DNA of 64,000 nt, taken from positions 13,257,543 to 13,321,542 of the forward strand of contig CM075761.1 in assembly GCA_037974335.1 (NCBI GenBank), given 5' to 3'. The DNA is from Prionace glauca (lineage: Eukaryota; Chordata; Chondrichthyes; Carcharhiniformes; Carcharhinidae). The stretch's first letter is position 1. Every line of letters begins with the position of its first letter. A program made the translations under genes and the position numbers. Positions 32,601 to 42,026 of this stretch are shown one piece after another. The notes below the pieces were generated by a model that was not told where the DNA came from, made no database searches, and saw only the letters and a program-made list of their open reading frames with translations.

Positions 32601-35600
32601 GGCGGCTAAGAGGGGATCTCATTGAAACATATAAGATGATTAGAGGTTTAGACAGGGTAGATAGTGATAGCCTTTTTCCTAGGATGGAGAAAGCTAGCAC
32701 GAGGGGGCACGATTTTAAATTAAGGGGGGGTAGTTATAGGACAGATGTCAGGGGTAGGTTCTTTACCCAGAGGGTGGTGAGGGACTGGAATGCCCTGCCA
32801 GCTGCAGTTGTAAATGCACCTAGTTTGGGGGCGTTTAAAAGATCTGTGGATAGGTTTATGGATGAAAAGGGATTGGTTTAGGCTAGTGGGTCATTGTTTT
32901 GTAACTGGTCGGCGCAACATCGTGGGCCGAAGGGCCTGTTCTGCGCTGTAATGTTCTATGTTCTATGTTCAAACTCCCACAGACACCGGCCCAAATCCAT
33001 GTGTCTGCACAGCAAACAGTGATAGTCACTGAGCTGTCGTCTTGCCTAGCATCTGGCCCAGTTTAAGCACACATTAACGACATGAAGCACTAGGCTACTC
33101 CCCAACATTCAAGAGCGGCCAGTACGACCCATCGCGTGTATGCCTCTCGTTGGGCAACAAGGCGGACCGACTTAAAACCTGTAAATTAAAAGAGAAAAAC
33201 ATTATAATCATACCACATCCTAGGAACTCACCATCTGGCTCCCCCAGTGCTGTCCGGTATATGCAAACCACAATTCAGCATTGTGATCAATTACTTCTCA
33301 CTTGCCTACTTGGGTGCAGCTGCAAAAACACTCGAGAAACTTGACACCGCCCAGGACGAAGGATCCCACATGTTTGGCACTACATCCGCTACCTCCACCA
33401 ATCAGCACTCAGAAACAGCAGTGTGCACCATCTAGTCAATGCACTGCATCAACTCACCAAAGATACGTAGACAGACTATAAGACCAGAAGATCATAAGAC
33501 CATCAGACATCGGAGCAGAATTAGGCCTCTCGTTCCATCGAGTCTGTTCCACAATTCAATCATGGCTAATAATTGTCTCATCCCCATTCTCCTCCACTCA
33601 TCCCATAACTACCAATTCCCTTATTAAACTAGAACCAATCTATCTCTGTCTTAATGACGCTCAATGTCATAGCCTCCACAGCCTTCATCGGCAAATAGGT
33701 CCACAGATTCACCTCTCTCCCGCTGACAAAAACCCTGCCCATCTCTGTTTTAAAGAGTTGGCCTCTTTAGCCTGAAGTCATACTCTCTGGTTCTAGATTG
33801 TTCTTACGAGTGAAACCTCCTCTTCACGTCCACTCTATCCAGGCCTCGCTGTATCCAAACAGTTTCAAAGAGCTTCCCCCCTCCCCCACAACCATCCCTC
33901 TAAACTCCAATGAGTACATACCCAGAGTCCTCAACCGTTCCTCAGACGACAAACTCTTCATTCCAGGGATCATTCTTGTGAACCTCTTCTTGACCCTTTC
34001 CACGGTCAACAAATGCTTCCTTATGTATGGGACCCAAAACTACTCAAAATACTCCAAATGTTTTCTGACTAGAGCCTTATACATCCTCAGAAATATATCC
34101 TGCTCTTGTATTCTAGCCCTCTCGACTTGAATGTTAACATTGATTTGCCTTTCTAATTACCGATCGAACGTGCACGTTAACCTTAAGAAAATCTTGTCCT
34201 CTAGTACAGTCCCTGGCGGTAAACTTGTGGGTTTACTATCAAATAAACAGGTTGGACTTTGACCTGGTGTTGTGAGACTCTTTACTGTGTTTACCCCAGT
34301 CCAACGCCGGCATCTACACATCATGACAATTCCTGAAACATCACCACTGTTCAAATGTTCAGTGGATAGGCATATAGAACAAAGAAGAAAGAACAACACA
34401 GCACGGGAAACAGGCCCTTCGGCCCAACGAGCCCGCGCCGCCGTCCCATTGTCTCAGTGACCTATTCATGATTTTAGTCTACGCCTAATGTGCGAGGATC
34501 AGGGAGGTCCAATATAGGGACAATTTGTTACCCAATCAATGAGCCTAAAAGCACATTTTTGGGATGTGGGAGGAAACCGGAGCACCCGGAGGAAACCCAC
34601 GCAACCACGGGGAGAATGCGCAAACTCCCACGGACACAGGCCCAAATCCATGTGTCCGCAAAGCAACAGAGATAGTCTCTGAGCTGTCATGTTGCCCTCG
34701 AGATGGTCCAGTTTAAGCACACCGACGACGTGAAGCAGTAGGCAACTCCCGAAGCAACATCCAAGAGCAGCCCACCACAACCTGCCGCATGCATGCCCCT
34801 TGCTGGACTTATATGGGTAACATTGGAACGATTTAGGTTAGAGGGTCACTAGATTCCTTCCATTGGTCGGTGCCACATCGAGAGCCAGAGGGCCTGTACT
34901 GCGCTGTAATGTTCTAAGTTCTAATGTTCCCACAATTTCCTGAGCTTTGCTTTCAGACTTGGTCTAGATCAAACAGCGTAAAATAATCTAAAAATTCAAA
35001 TTTTGCGAAGCTTTAGCTGCTGAGATTGGATTGCAGGCATTAGCAATTAAAAAATATACAGGTACCAGATGGAAACTAAGGACTCTAGGAAATTGAGCTA
35101 AGGCCTCACAAAAAAAAAAGAAAAGCTCTTGTTTGTTTTCTGAACACAAAGCACATCCGGGTAGGCGTTATCCCAATTAAGTTCCGAAGTCCCTGGTCTG
35201 AAACTGGCCGTTGAATCAGATTCAATAATAACTTTCAACATCGAAATCAGAGAAGCTTACGTTTATAGAATGGTGTCTCAAATGGGCTTAAATTAACACA
35301 ACAATGCAATTAGTGTGAAAATCCCCCAAACGCCACACTCCGACCCTATTTCAGGTACACTGACGGAGAATTTGGCGCACCTAGACAGCGTCAATTTTGC
35401 ACTCTTGGAAGAAACAGGAGCACCCGGATGAAACCCACGCAGACGCTGGGAGAACGTGCAGGCTCTGCGCAGACAGTGACCCAAGTCTGGAACTGCACTA
35501 TGGTACATGGCGCTGTGACTCAGCACTGCTAACCTCTCTGTGCCACCGTGCCGCCGTATTGTGAGTTGCACGGGAAATGTTTAAAGATTGAAGTTTATTA

Positions 35601-37561
35601 TTTAGCATCAAAAGACGGCTTACATTAACACGGCAATGAAGTTACTGTGACATTCCCGAGGTCTAGTTATAGGGATAACGTAGTTAAAATTGGAGGCTTC
35701 CACCAGTCTATTCGCAGTCTTTAGTGTGTTAGTATCTGGTATATGGCCCCAACTGATTAGGAGTTGAACTCAAACCACCATTATAGGACAAAGAACAACA
35801 CAACACGGGAAACAGGCCCTTCGGCCCAACGAGCACGCGCCGCCATTTCAACATTGGGAATCCCTCTTTCACCTTTGCCTACGTTAATGGCTCTCCACAT
35901 TGGAAACCAGATTGAGGGGAGACGAATTTAGGGACAATTTGTTACACCAATTAGCCTAAGAGCACATCTTTGGTGTGCGGGAGGAAACCAGAGAAAACCC
36001 ACGGGGAGAATGCGCAAACTCCCATAGACACTGGTCGAAATCCATGTATCTGCGCAGCAACAGTGATAGTCACTGAGCTCTGGTGTTGTCTTATAATTAT
36101 GGAAATTAACAACTCACCTGTCCCAGTCTCCGCTGCTTTGGAGAACGACACATCCTTTGTCCAATATTTCCCTGGAAATCTTAATTGGACAATGCAAGTA
36201 CAGAGAGTGGCGCTTCTCCACGTGTGGGCCGACACCATGATATGATTTCTAACACTGTAGGTCCCGTCTTTTTCCTTTGTCCCGTGATCACTCGATCCCT
36301 CAGTAACCTGGCCGGAAATATTCCAGAAAATAGCAATCTGGTTGGAAGAAACTCCACTCACCAAACACACTAAGGGCACAGAACCGTTCACATCCGGCGC
36401 ACCCGGCGGGACTAATACCTGCACAGCCGTCTTCGGAGTGGAACTCCCTGGAACAGATTGGGACAAAGTTAATTGACACAAAATGCTAATGCCGTGCGCA
36501 ATCTGAATTGAGTACACTTGCTCTCTTACCTCCAACCAGGAGTGTGTGTCCATTCCGGAACGGTGCAGTCCCAGCTCTATCGGAACAGTAGTATGTACCC
36601 GAGTCATTCGCCTGGACATTGCGAATGCTCAGGCTCGCTGCATTTGCTGGCTTGTGTTTTTGAGAAATATATTTGCAGTTGGTCCCAGTACAAGTGTCTA
36701 TTCGTATCGGGGCTTCACCCAAACGCTGTTTGTACCAAGCGCAGTGTAACGCTTCAGAAGTCATTTCCACCGTCTGGCCCACTTCAATTGTTATTGTGAA
36801 GGGAATTTGAGAAAGAGAGGACTCGGATTCTGTAACTAGAAAGATTATTGTTACATTACCATCGATTTTGAAATATCTGAAGCGGTCTCTTCAAAACAAA
36901 ACTCGCCTGTATGCAAATTTTATCGTTTCTCTATTAGCGTCACAAGTAGGCTTACATTAACACTGCAATGAAGCTATGGTGAAAATCCCCCAGTCGCCAC
37001 ATTTCGGCGCCTGTTGGGGCACACGGAGGGACAATGTGCAAAGAACAAAGAACAAAAACAGCCCGGGAAACAGGCCCTTCGTGCCAACGAGCCCGCGCCG
37101 CCATGTTAACATTACCAGTCCCCTCCTCCACCCATGACCCTTATCTATTATTGTTTTATGGCAATCCACATTCAGGGAGATATAGCCCGAGCAATGCAGC
37201 ACCTCTTTCGAACTGTGGGCACCCACACACGCAGGCAACGGGAGAACGTGAGCGTCCGCACAGATGGCGGGCCAAGCCGGGATTTGGAACTCTACCCCTG
37301 GTGCTGTGAGGAAGAAGTGCTATTGCACCCTACCGCTCAATCTCATGATTATTTGTCACCATTGTTGATTAATTTATTTTTGAGTTTCCTTCTTTCCCGC
37401 TTTATCGGTGGGTATGATTTGGTCAAATTCCCTTCACCTGATCACCGGCTCACATTTTCTGCTTAGAAAAGTCTCCTTCCTGGTTTACAAAAGTGATTTT
37501 GCTTAAAATGTCCTACTCTCTCTTACTCACAGTGATTCCATAGCACTTGGAAAATCAGCAT
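29628..37561 (-). CDS. VJC1-2: divergent VJ-C1 receptor with transmembrane segment and multi-exon tail
   Basis: Exons on the minus strand: leader 37561-37531 (tentative), VJ 36835-36530, C1 36447-36118, transmembrane 31755-31654, tail 31556-31526, 31313-31267, 30087-30038 and a tentative last exon 29657-29628. All joins keep one frame, giving about 308 residues, close to the 301 of VJC1-3. The V domain has YYC and a J-like FRNGHTLLV but lacks the usual B-strand Cys (EMTS at that place), with Cys instead in LHCAWY and in TCTGTNC. C1 has NGS and NIS sequons. The transmembrane stretch is strongly hydrophobic without charged residues and is followed by WKKGRA. The tail is basic with one tyrosine motif, TYRM, and no clear ITIM. 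A 4.4-kb intron full of SINE and LINE sequence separates C1 from the membrane exon. Confidence 0.7.
29742..29973 (+). mobile_element. CR1-D LINE 3' end
   Basis: From LWNSLP-coding text (TCTCTGGAATTCTCTGCCCG) through KRVDGFLIREGIKGYGERAG to three TTCTTATG tail units. Lies between VJC1-2 tail exons. Confidence 0.85.
30038..30087 (-). CDS. VJC1-2 exon 7, cytoplasmic
   Basis: A 50-base exon between TTACACAG and CAG|GTAAGT, phase 1 in and phase 0 out, open in the inherited frame. Reads NCRQTYRMGTQDGTVQ after a split Asp. The single tyrosine, TYRM, is not a standard ITIM. Confidence 0.6.
30510..31212 (+). repeat. SINE-derived tandem repeat, unit about 60 bp
   Basis: A degenerate SINE whose internal unit (GGATTGGCCATGCTGAATT...TGTCCAAAGATGTGCAGTTTA) recurs about nine times from 30590 to 31130, ending in a SINE tail. 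It fills the intron between VJC1-2 exons 6 and 7. Confidence 0.75.
31267..31313 (-). CDS. VJC1-2 exon 6, cytoplasmic
   Basis: A 47-base exon behind a good polypyrimidine tract ending TTTTAG and before GTAAGT, phase 2 in and phase 1 out. Reads SLRQRAHRGVSADRHA, which is basic and has no tyrosine. Confidence 0.6.
31526..31556 (-). CDS. VJC1-2 exon 5, cytoplasmic
   Basis: A 31-base exon between TCAG and GTGAGT, phase 1 in and phase 2 out, reading GDRAKGTRNQ. It keeps the frame with the exons on both sides. Confidence 0.6.
31654..31755 (-). CDS. VJC1-2 exon 4, transmembrane segment
   Basis: Acceptor CTCTGCAG, donor GCAG|GTAAGG; 102 bases, phase 1 to phase 1. Translates to a short WCDLEHP stem and a run of about 22 hydrophobic residues (IAITVLVILILLWVFLSIW) followed by IWKKGRA. 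No charged residue lies within the membrane, so pairing with an adaptor through a membrane Lys or Arg is not suggested. Confidence 0.75.
31875..32128 (-). mobile_element. CR1-C 3' UTR, left part (split)
   Basis: Antisense; stops at GGGGAGAATGCGCA, where a CR1-A is inserted; resumes at 32970. Confidence 0.82.
32129..32969 (+). mobile_element. CR1-A LINE, 5'-truncated, inside CR1-C 3' UTR
   Basis: Encodes LQDDLERLQSWAERWRMEF to DEKGLV with one missing base near 32582, then 3' UTR and tail. No clear target duplication at its ends. Lies in the large VJC1-2 intron. Confidence 0.88.
32970..33205 (-). mobile_element. CR1-C 3' UTR, right part (split)
   Basis: AAACTCCCACAGACACCGGC to the upstream end of the UTR near CGACTTAAAACC. 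Confidence 0.78.
33206..33477. other. No feature recognised
   Basis: Unassigned intronic sequence of VJC1-2. Confidence 0.3.
33478..34165 (-). mobile_element. Old CR1-like LINE 3' part
   Basis: Antisense, diverged: ATCGGAGCAGAATTAGGCCTC tail side and coding remnants LTVERVKKRFTRMIPGMKSL. Older than families A to D. Confidence 0.72.
34200..34325. repeat. Fold-back element end fragment
   Basis: TACTATCAAATAAACAGGTTGG, GACCTGGTGTTGTGAGACTC and TACTGTGTTTACCCCAGTCC match the terminal sequence of the element at 16536-17911. Confidence 0.65.
34351..34377 (+). mobile_element. Old CR1-A-like LINE, left piece (split)
   Basis: TCAGTGGATAGGCATATAG, resuming at 34807. Confidence 0.55.
34378..34806 (-). 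mobile_element. CR1-C 3' UTR, inside an old CR1-A-like copy
   Basis: Antisense, complete from AACAAAGAAGAAAGAACAAC to CATGCCCCTTGCTGGACTT. Confidence 0.85.
34807..34930 (+). mobile_element. Old CR1-A-like LINE 3' tip (split)
   Basis: ATATGGGTAACATTGGAACG, TTAGGTTAGAGGGTCACTAG, then the tail CTGCGCTGTAATGTTCTA. Confidence 0.65.
34931..35264. other. No feature recognised
   Basis: AT-rich intronic sequence of VJC1-2. Confidence 0.3.
35265..35555 (-). mobile_element. tRNA-derived SINE, variant with different 3' end
   Basis: Antisense head at CCACCGTGCCGCC (35555). The other end is GGGCTTAAATTAACACAACAATGC, a variant tail that recurs at 35594, 36932 and 58078. Confidence 0.72.
35594..35780 (-). 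repeat. SINE variant end fragment
   Basis: GGCTTACATTAACACGGCAATG, with further degraded SINE text to ATTAGGAGTTGAACTCAAACC. Confidence 0.55.
35785..36100 (-). mobile_element. CR1-C 3' UTR (older subfamily)
   Basis: CAACACGGGAAACAGGCCCTT to GCAACAGTGATAGTCACTGAG, antisense, ending only about 20 bases from the VJC1-2 C1 exon donor. Confidence 0.78.
36118..36447 (-). CDS. VJC1-2 exon 3, C1-set domain
   Basis: Acceptor CTGTTCCAG, donor ACAG|GTGAGT; 330 bases, phase 1 to phase 1. Core residues are the Cys in LVCLVSGV, the Trp in IFWNIS and the Cys pair in TLCTCIV. Likely N-glycosylation at NGS and NIS. The exon's downstream intron begins almost at once with a truncated CR1-C 3' UTR. Confidence 0.8.
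36530..36835 (-). CDS. VJC1-2 exon 2, V domain with built-in J-like strand
   Basis: 306 bases with the acceptor at 36836-36838, or 300 with the CAG at 36830-36832; donor GTAAGAG. Contains ITIEVGQTVEM, WYKQRLGEAP, NDSGTYYC and FRNGHTLLVGG. Ser stands where the first canonical Cys is expected, and Cys occurs two residues before the core Trp. Two further Cys lie in the C'-C'' region (CTGTNC). The J-like motif is F-x-x-G rather than F-G-x-G. Confidence 0.75.
36932..37029 (-). mobile_element. SINE variant, part 1 (split)
   Basis: TCACAAGTAGGCTTACATTAAC through CCACATTTCGGCGCCTGTTG; interrupted by CR1-C. Confidence 0.6.
37034..37195 (-). mobile_element. CR1-C 3' UTR fragment, inside a SINE
   Basis: GAACAAAAACAGCCCGGGAAAC to TTTTATGGCAATCCACATTC, antisense. 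Confidence 0.75.
37205..37335 (-). mobile_element. SINE variant, part 2
   Basis: AACTGTGGGCACCCACACACG, GGAGAACGTGAGCGTCCGCAC, ending near GCTGTGAGGAAGAAGTGC. Confidence 0.55.
37531..37561 (-). CDS. VJC1-2 exon 1, possible signal peptide
   Basis: Reads MLIFQVLWNH plus one base before a consensus donor (T|GTGAGTAAG). The phase fits the V exon if the acceptor CTAG at 36838-36836 is used; with the CAG acceptor six bases later a stop would form at the join. The hydrophobic core is short, so the call is tentative. Confidence 0.35.
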
Positions 37562-37839
37562 TAGAGATAAGGGACCTTTCGCCATCGTGATCGAGAATTC
37601 CTTGTATTCTGCCCGACTGGGTTCCTTCTTCACGAGTGCAAACTGACTTGGTATGATTTGCATTGAGTTGGGCTTGTTTGAAATTCAGTGGAAAGTATGA
37701 CGAGCTCTGCTGTGGAAATGATGACACCATTGTGGTGAAATGTTCGGTTGAATACAACAGTCATGTGACATGCCTCACTGTGTGGCCCACACAGATCAAT
37801 ATTTCTGGAAAACAGGCCACAGTAGGACGGTACCCGAGG
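37562..37839. other. Region upstream of the tentative VJC1-2 leader
   Basis: No recognised repeat. Would hold the VJC1-2 promoter if the leader is right. No TATA or CpG cluster was noticed. Confidence 0.3.
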
Positions 37840-37930
37840 ACAGCTCAGAGCCAACCACATTGTGCTGGCTCTGACGTCACATGTAGGGCACACCTGGTAA
37901 AGACGGCAGATTCCCTGCCCTAAAGGGCAT
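37840..37930 (+). repeat. Dispersed repeat fragment (family of 5890)
   Basis: CTCTGACGTCACATGTAGGGC, GGGCATCAGTGAACCAGGTGG. Confidence 0.5.
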
Positions 37931-37949
37931 CAGTGAACCAGGTGGTTTA

Positions 37950-38075
37950 GAACAAACAAAGCACAACACAGCACGGGAAACAGGCCCTTCGGCCCAACGA
38001 GTCGGCGCCGCCATTTTAACATTATGAGTGCCCTCTTCTACCCATGACTTTCGTTCTGCCTCGATGTTTGGGAAA
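37950..38075 (-). mobile_element. CR1-C 3' UTR fragment
   Basis: AGCACAACACAGCACGGGAAAC to CCCATGACTTTCGTTCTGCC, antisense. Confidence 0.75.
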
Positions 38076-38175
38076 AGCGGCACATTAGCACAACGGCTAG
38101 CACTACTGCTTCACTGCTCCAGGAACCTGGGTTCGATTCCCAGCTTGGGTCACTGACTGTGCGGAGTTTGCACAT
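38076..38175 (+). mobile_element. SINE (HE1 type), left part (outer layer of a triple nest)
   Basis: GCGGCACATTAGCACAACGG to GCGGAGTTTGCACAT; resumes at 41075 with ATTCTCCTC. Confidence 0.82.
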
Positions 38176-38400
38176 GAGAACATAGAACATTATAGCACAA
38201 ACAGGCCCTTCGGCCATCGAGTTGCGCCGATCACATCAACCCCACCAATCTATAGACCTATCTATAACCCCCAATCCCATTAAACCCCATATACTCATCC
38301 AGAAGTCTTTTAAAAGACCCCAGCGAGTTCGCCTCCACCACCGATGACGGCAGCCGATTCCATTCACTCACCACCCTCTGAGTGAAAAACTTACCCCTAA
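38176..38400 (-). mobile_element. CR1-B LINE, 3' part (middle layer)
   Basis: Antisense B tail and C-terminus (GKFFTQRVVSEWNRLPSS to GGYR); interrupted at ACCCCTAA by CR1-C. Confidence 0.87.
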
Positions 38401-40170
38401 TGGAGAGGATCCTCAAGGATAGGATGTATGAGCATCTGGAGCGCTGCAATCTGATCAGGGATACGCAGCATGGCTTCGTTACAGGGAGGTCGTGCCTTAC
38501 GAATCTATTGGAATTTTTTGAAGAGGTGACAAAAACGGTTGACGAAGGACAAGCCGTTGATGTTGTCTATATGGATTTCAGTAAGGCGTTTGACAAGGTC
38601 CCTCACGGTAGGCTGATAGAAAAGGTGAAGGCTCATGGGATACAAGGCCAGGCATGTAGATGGGTGGAGAACTGGCTTGGGAGGAGGAGACAGCGGGTAG
38701 TAATGGAGGGCTCCTTTTCCAATTGGAGGTCTGTCACCAGTGGGGTGCCGCAGGGCTCGGTACTAGGACCTCTACTATTTGTAGTATATATTAATGACTT
38801 GGAAGAGGGGGTAGGTGGTGTGATCAGCAAATTTGCTGATGACACGAAGATGGTTGGATTGGCGGGTACTGAGGAGCATTGCCTGGCAATGCAACAGGAC
38901 ATAGATAGGCTGGTAGATTGGGCAGATAGATGGCAAATGGAATTTAATCCGGAGAAATGCGAGGTGATGCACTTTGGCCGGAATAATGTGGAAGGGAGTT
39001 ATATGATAAAAGGTACAACTATCCGGAGTATAGATACGCAGAGAGACCTGGGGGTGCAGGTACACAAGTCCCTGAAGGTGTCGGTGCAGGTGCAGAATGT
39101 GATGAGGAAAGCGTATGGCATGTTAGCCTTCATAGGAATGGGTATCGAATATAAGAGTAGGAGTCTGATGTTGCAGTTGTATAGAACGTTGGTTAGGCCT
39201 CACCTGGAGTATTGCGTCCAGTTCTGGTCGCCGTACTACTGGAAGGATGTAGAGATCCTGGAGAGAGTGCAGAGGAGATTTACCAGGATGTTGCCTGGTA
39301 TGGAAGGGCTGTCTTACGAGGCAAGATTGAACGCACTTGGGCTGTTTTCCCTTGAGAGACGTCGGCTGAGGGGGGATCTAATAGAGGTTTATAAGATTAT
39401 GAAGGGGACAGATAGAGTAGATGGTGATAAGCTTTTTCCGCTATTAGAAATGGATAGAACGAGGGGTCACGGGCTTAGGGTGAGGGGGGCTAGATATAAG
39501 ACTAATATTAGAGGGCAGTTTTTCACACAAAGGGTAGTGGGGATGTGGAATGCACTGCCGAGTAAGGTGGTGGAAGCAGGCACGCTAGGGTTGTTCAAGA
39601 CTCACTTGGACAGCCACATGAGCGGTCTACATATAGGGGGATATAGCATGCCTTACTAAGCATTGTAGGCTTGGGGTCAGTTTTAGCCTCAGGGATATAG
39701 AGTCTTTAATAAAGAAATTTTTATCCACAGGCACTTAACTCCAGCAAGGGGCATGCGGGCGGTAGGTTGTGGTGGGTTGCTCTTGGATATTGCTTCGGGA
39801 GTTGCCTACTGCTTCATGTCGTTGATGTGCTTAAACTGGACCATCTCGAGGGCATCATGGCAGCTCAGAGGCTATCTCTGTTGCTGTGCGGACACATGGA
39901 TTTGGGCCTGTGTCCGTGGGAGTTTGCGCGTTCTCCCCGTGGTTGCGTGGGTTTCCTCCGGGTGCTCCGGTTTCCTCCCACATCCCAAAAATGTGCTTTT
40001 AGGCTGATTGATTGGATAACAAATTGTCCCTATATTGGACCTCCCTGATCCTCACACATTAGGCATAGACTAGAGTCATGAATAGGTCACTGACCATGGG
40101 ACGGCGGCGCGGGCTCGTTGGGCCGAAGGGCCTGTTTCCCGTGCTGTGTTGTGTTGTTGTTGTTCTTTGT
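38401..40170 (+). mobile_element. CR1-C LINE with RT and full 3' UTR (inner layer)
   Basis: RT from MERILKDRMYEHL through [41 protein letters not shown] to HIGGYSMPY (open from 38382 to 39659), then the 3' UTR of about 500 bases. The best C copy in the window; it lacks the endonuclease and N-terminal RT. Confidence 0.92.
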
Positions 40171-41074
40171 ATCACCTCTGTACTTCCCTCCCCGCACCTT
40201 AAATCTGTGTCCTCTCGTAGCGACCGTTTCAACCCGGGGAAATAGCCTCTGAGAGTCCACCCTATCTATTCCTCTCAACATTTTATAAACTTCTATCAGG
40301 TCGCCTCTCAACCTTCGCCTCTCCAGGGAAAAGAGTCCCAGCTCCCTCAACCTATCTTCATAAGGCATGCCTCCCAGTCCAGGCAACATCCTTGTAAATC
40401 TCCTCTGCACCCTTTCAATAGCTTCTACGTCTTTCCTATAGTGAGGCGACCAGAACTGAGCACAGTACTCCAAATGAGGCCTGACGAGGGTCCTGTAAAG
40501 TTGCAGCATTACCTCCCGACTCCTAAACTCAATCCCTCGATTAATGAAGGCCAGTACACCATACGCCTTCTTGACCACCTCCTCCACCTGCGAGGCCGAT
40601 TTAAGAGTCCTATGGACCCGGACCCCGAGATCCTTCTGCTCTTCAACGCTACTAAGACTCCTGCCCTTGATAGTGTACTCGTTCATCCCGTTGGTTCTGC
40701 CGAAATGGACGACTACACATTTATCCGCGTTGAAGTCCATCTGCCACTTCTCCGCCCATTCCTGCATCCTATCTATGTCCTGCTGCAACTTTTGACATCC
40801 TTCCAGACCATCCACAACACGCCGACCTTCGTGTCATCAGCGAACTTGCTAACCCATCCCTCCACTTCCTCATCCAGGTCATTTATGAAAATGACAAACA
40901 GCAAGGGTCCCAGAACAGATCTCTGGGGCACCCCACTGGTGACTGATCTCCATTCCGAAAAAGACCCATCCACAACCACTCTCTGCCTTCTGCAGGCAAG
41001 CCAGTTCTGGATCCACAAGGCCAAAAGCTCTTGGATCCCATGCCCTCTCACCTTCTCAAGAAGTCTTGCATGGG
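40171..41074 (-). mobile_element. CR1-B LINE, upstream part (middle layer)
   Basis: Resumes ATCACCTCTGTACTTCCC and reads upstream to [14 protein letters not shown] at 41074. Includes [16 protein letters not shown], with one frame change near 40815. Confidence 0.88.
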
Positions 41075-41316
41075 ACATTCTCCTCATGTCTGCGTGGGTT
41101 TCCTCCAGGTACTCCGGTTTCGTCCCAAAGTCCAAAGATGTGCGGGTTAGGTTGATTGGCCATGCTAAAAAAAAACATGTCCCTTAGTATCCTCGAATGC
41201 ATGGATTAGAGGGATTAATGGATAAAATGTGTAGGGGAATGGGGGTAGTGCCTGGGTGAGATTGTGTTCAGTGCAGACTCGAAGGGCCTCTTTCTGCACT
41301 GTAGGGTTCTATGGTC
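41075..41316 (+). mobile_element. SINE (HE1 type), right part
   Basis: ATTCTCCTCATGTCTGCGTGG to GCACTGTAGGGTTCTATGG, closing the outer layer. Confidence 0.82.
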
Positions 41317-41321
41317 ATCAG

Positions 41322-41392
41322 CAGATTCTTAATTCCAGGTTTTTCTTTAATTTAAGTCAAATTTCATCATTTGCAATGGCAAGAACTGAGTT
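41322..41392 (+). repeat. Dispersed repeat fragment (family of 5890)
   Basis: GGTCATCAGCAGATTCTTAATTC, TTTCATCATTTGCAATGGC. Confidence 0.45.
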
Positions 41393-41672
41393 CGAATCCC
41401 GGCTTGGTCACTGTTTGTGTTTGCGCGTTCCTCCCGCATCAATGTGGTTCCCTTTGGATGCTCTGATGCCTTCCCACAATCCACACATCTGCAGCATGGG
41501 TAGATTGGCCATGCTAAATTGACGCTTCCTGTGCCAACGGCTGAATTGGGATTATCCCGGTAAATAAAAGGGGTGATAGTTTTGGAAGTTTTAAAGATGT
41601 TTTATGAGAGAACCAGTGCAGATTCGACGGGCCGAACGCCCTCCTTCTGCACTGCACGATTGCATTATGCAT
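41390..41672 (+). mobile_element. tRNA-derived SINE, 5'-truncated and diverged
   Basis: GAGTTCGAATCCCGGCTTGG, TTCCCACAATCCACACATCTG, GGTAGATTGGCCATGCTAAA, tail GACGGGCCGAACGCCCTCC. Confidence 0.65.
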
Positions 41673-41812
41673 ATAACACGTTGACGCATCCTGAACAGGT
41701 GCAATATTCTGAAGAAATCTCATAGAGATTTAATGATGAATTTCAGAATGAACCATTCGTGCCCTTGGTGGTTCTTCCAAAGAGTTTCCGTTTTGTATAT
41801 TTGTTCAAGGAG

Positions 41813-42026
41813 GCAAAGAACAAAGAATAAAACAGCCCGGGATACAGGCCCTTCGGCCCAATGAGCCAGCGCCGCCATTTTATCATTACTCCTCCACCCA
41901 TGACCCCTATCTATGCTTATGACATTTCACATTGAGGGAAGACTAATTTAGGGACAATGTATTACACCAATCAGCCTAATAGCACATCTTTGGAGTGTGG
42001 AAGGAAACCAGAGCACCTCGGAAAGA
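41813..42026 (-). mobile_element. CR1-C 3' UTR (older subfamily)
   Basis: AACAAAGAATAAAACAGCCCGG to GTGTGGAAGGAAACCAGAGC, antisense. Confidence 0.78.

Noticed and set aside
37527-37893. Minus-strand frames near the tentative VJC1-2 leader (76 and 87 codons)
   Set aside because: They lack a hydrophobic signal or Ig motifs; only the short MLIFQVLWNH exon has a fitting donor and phase.
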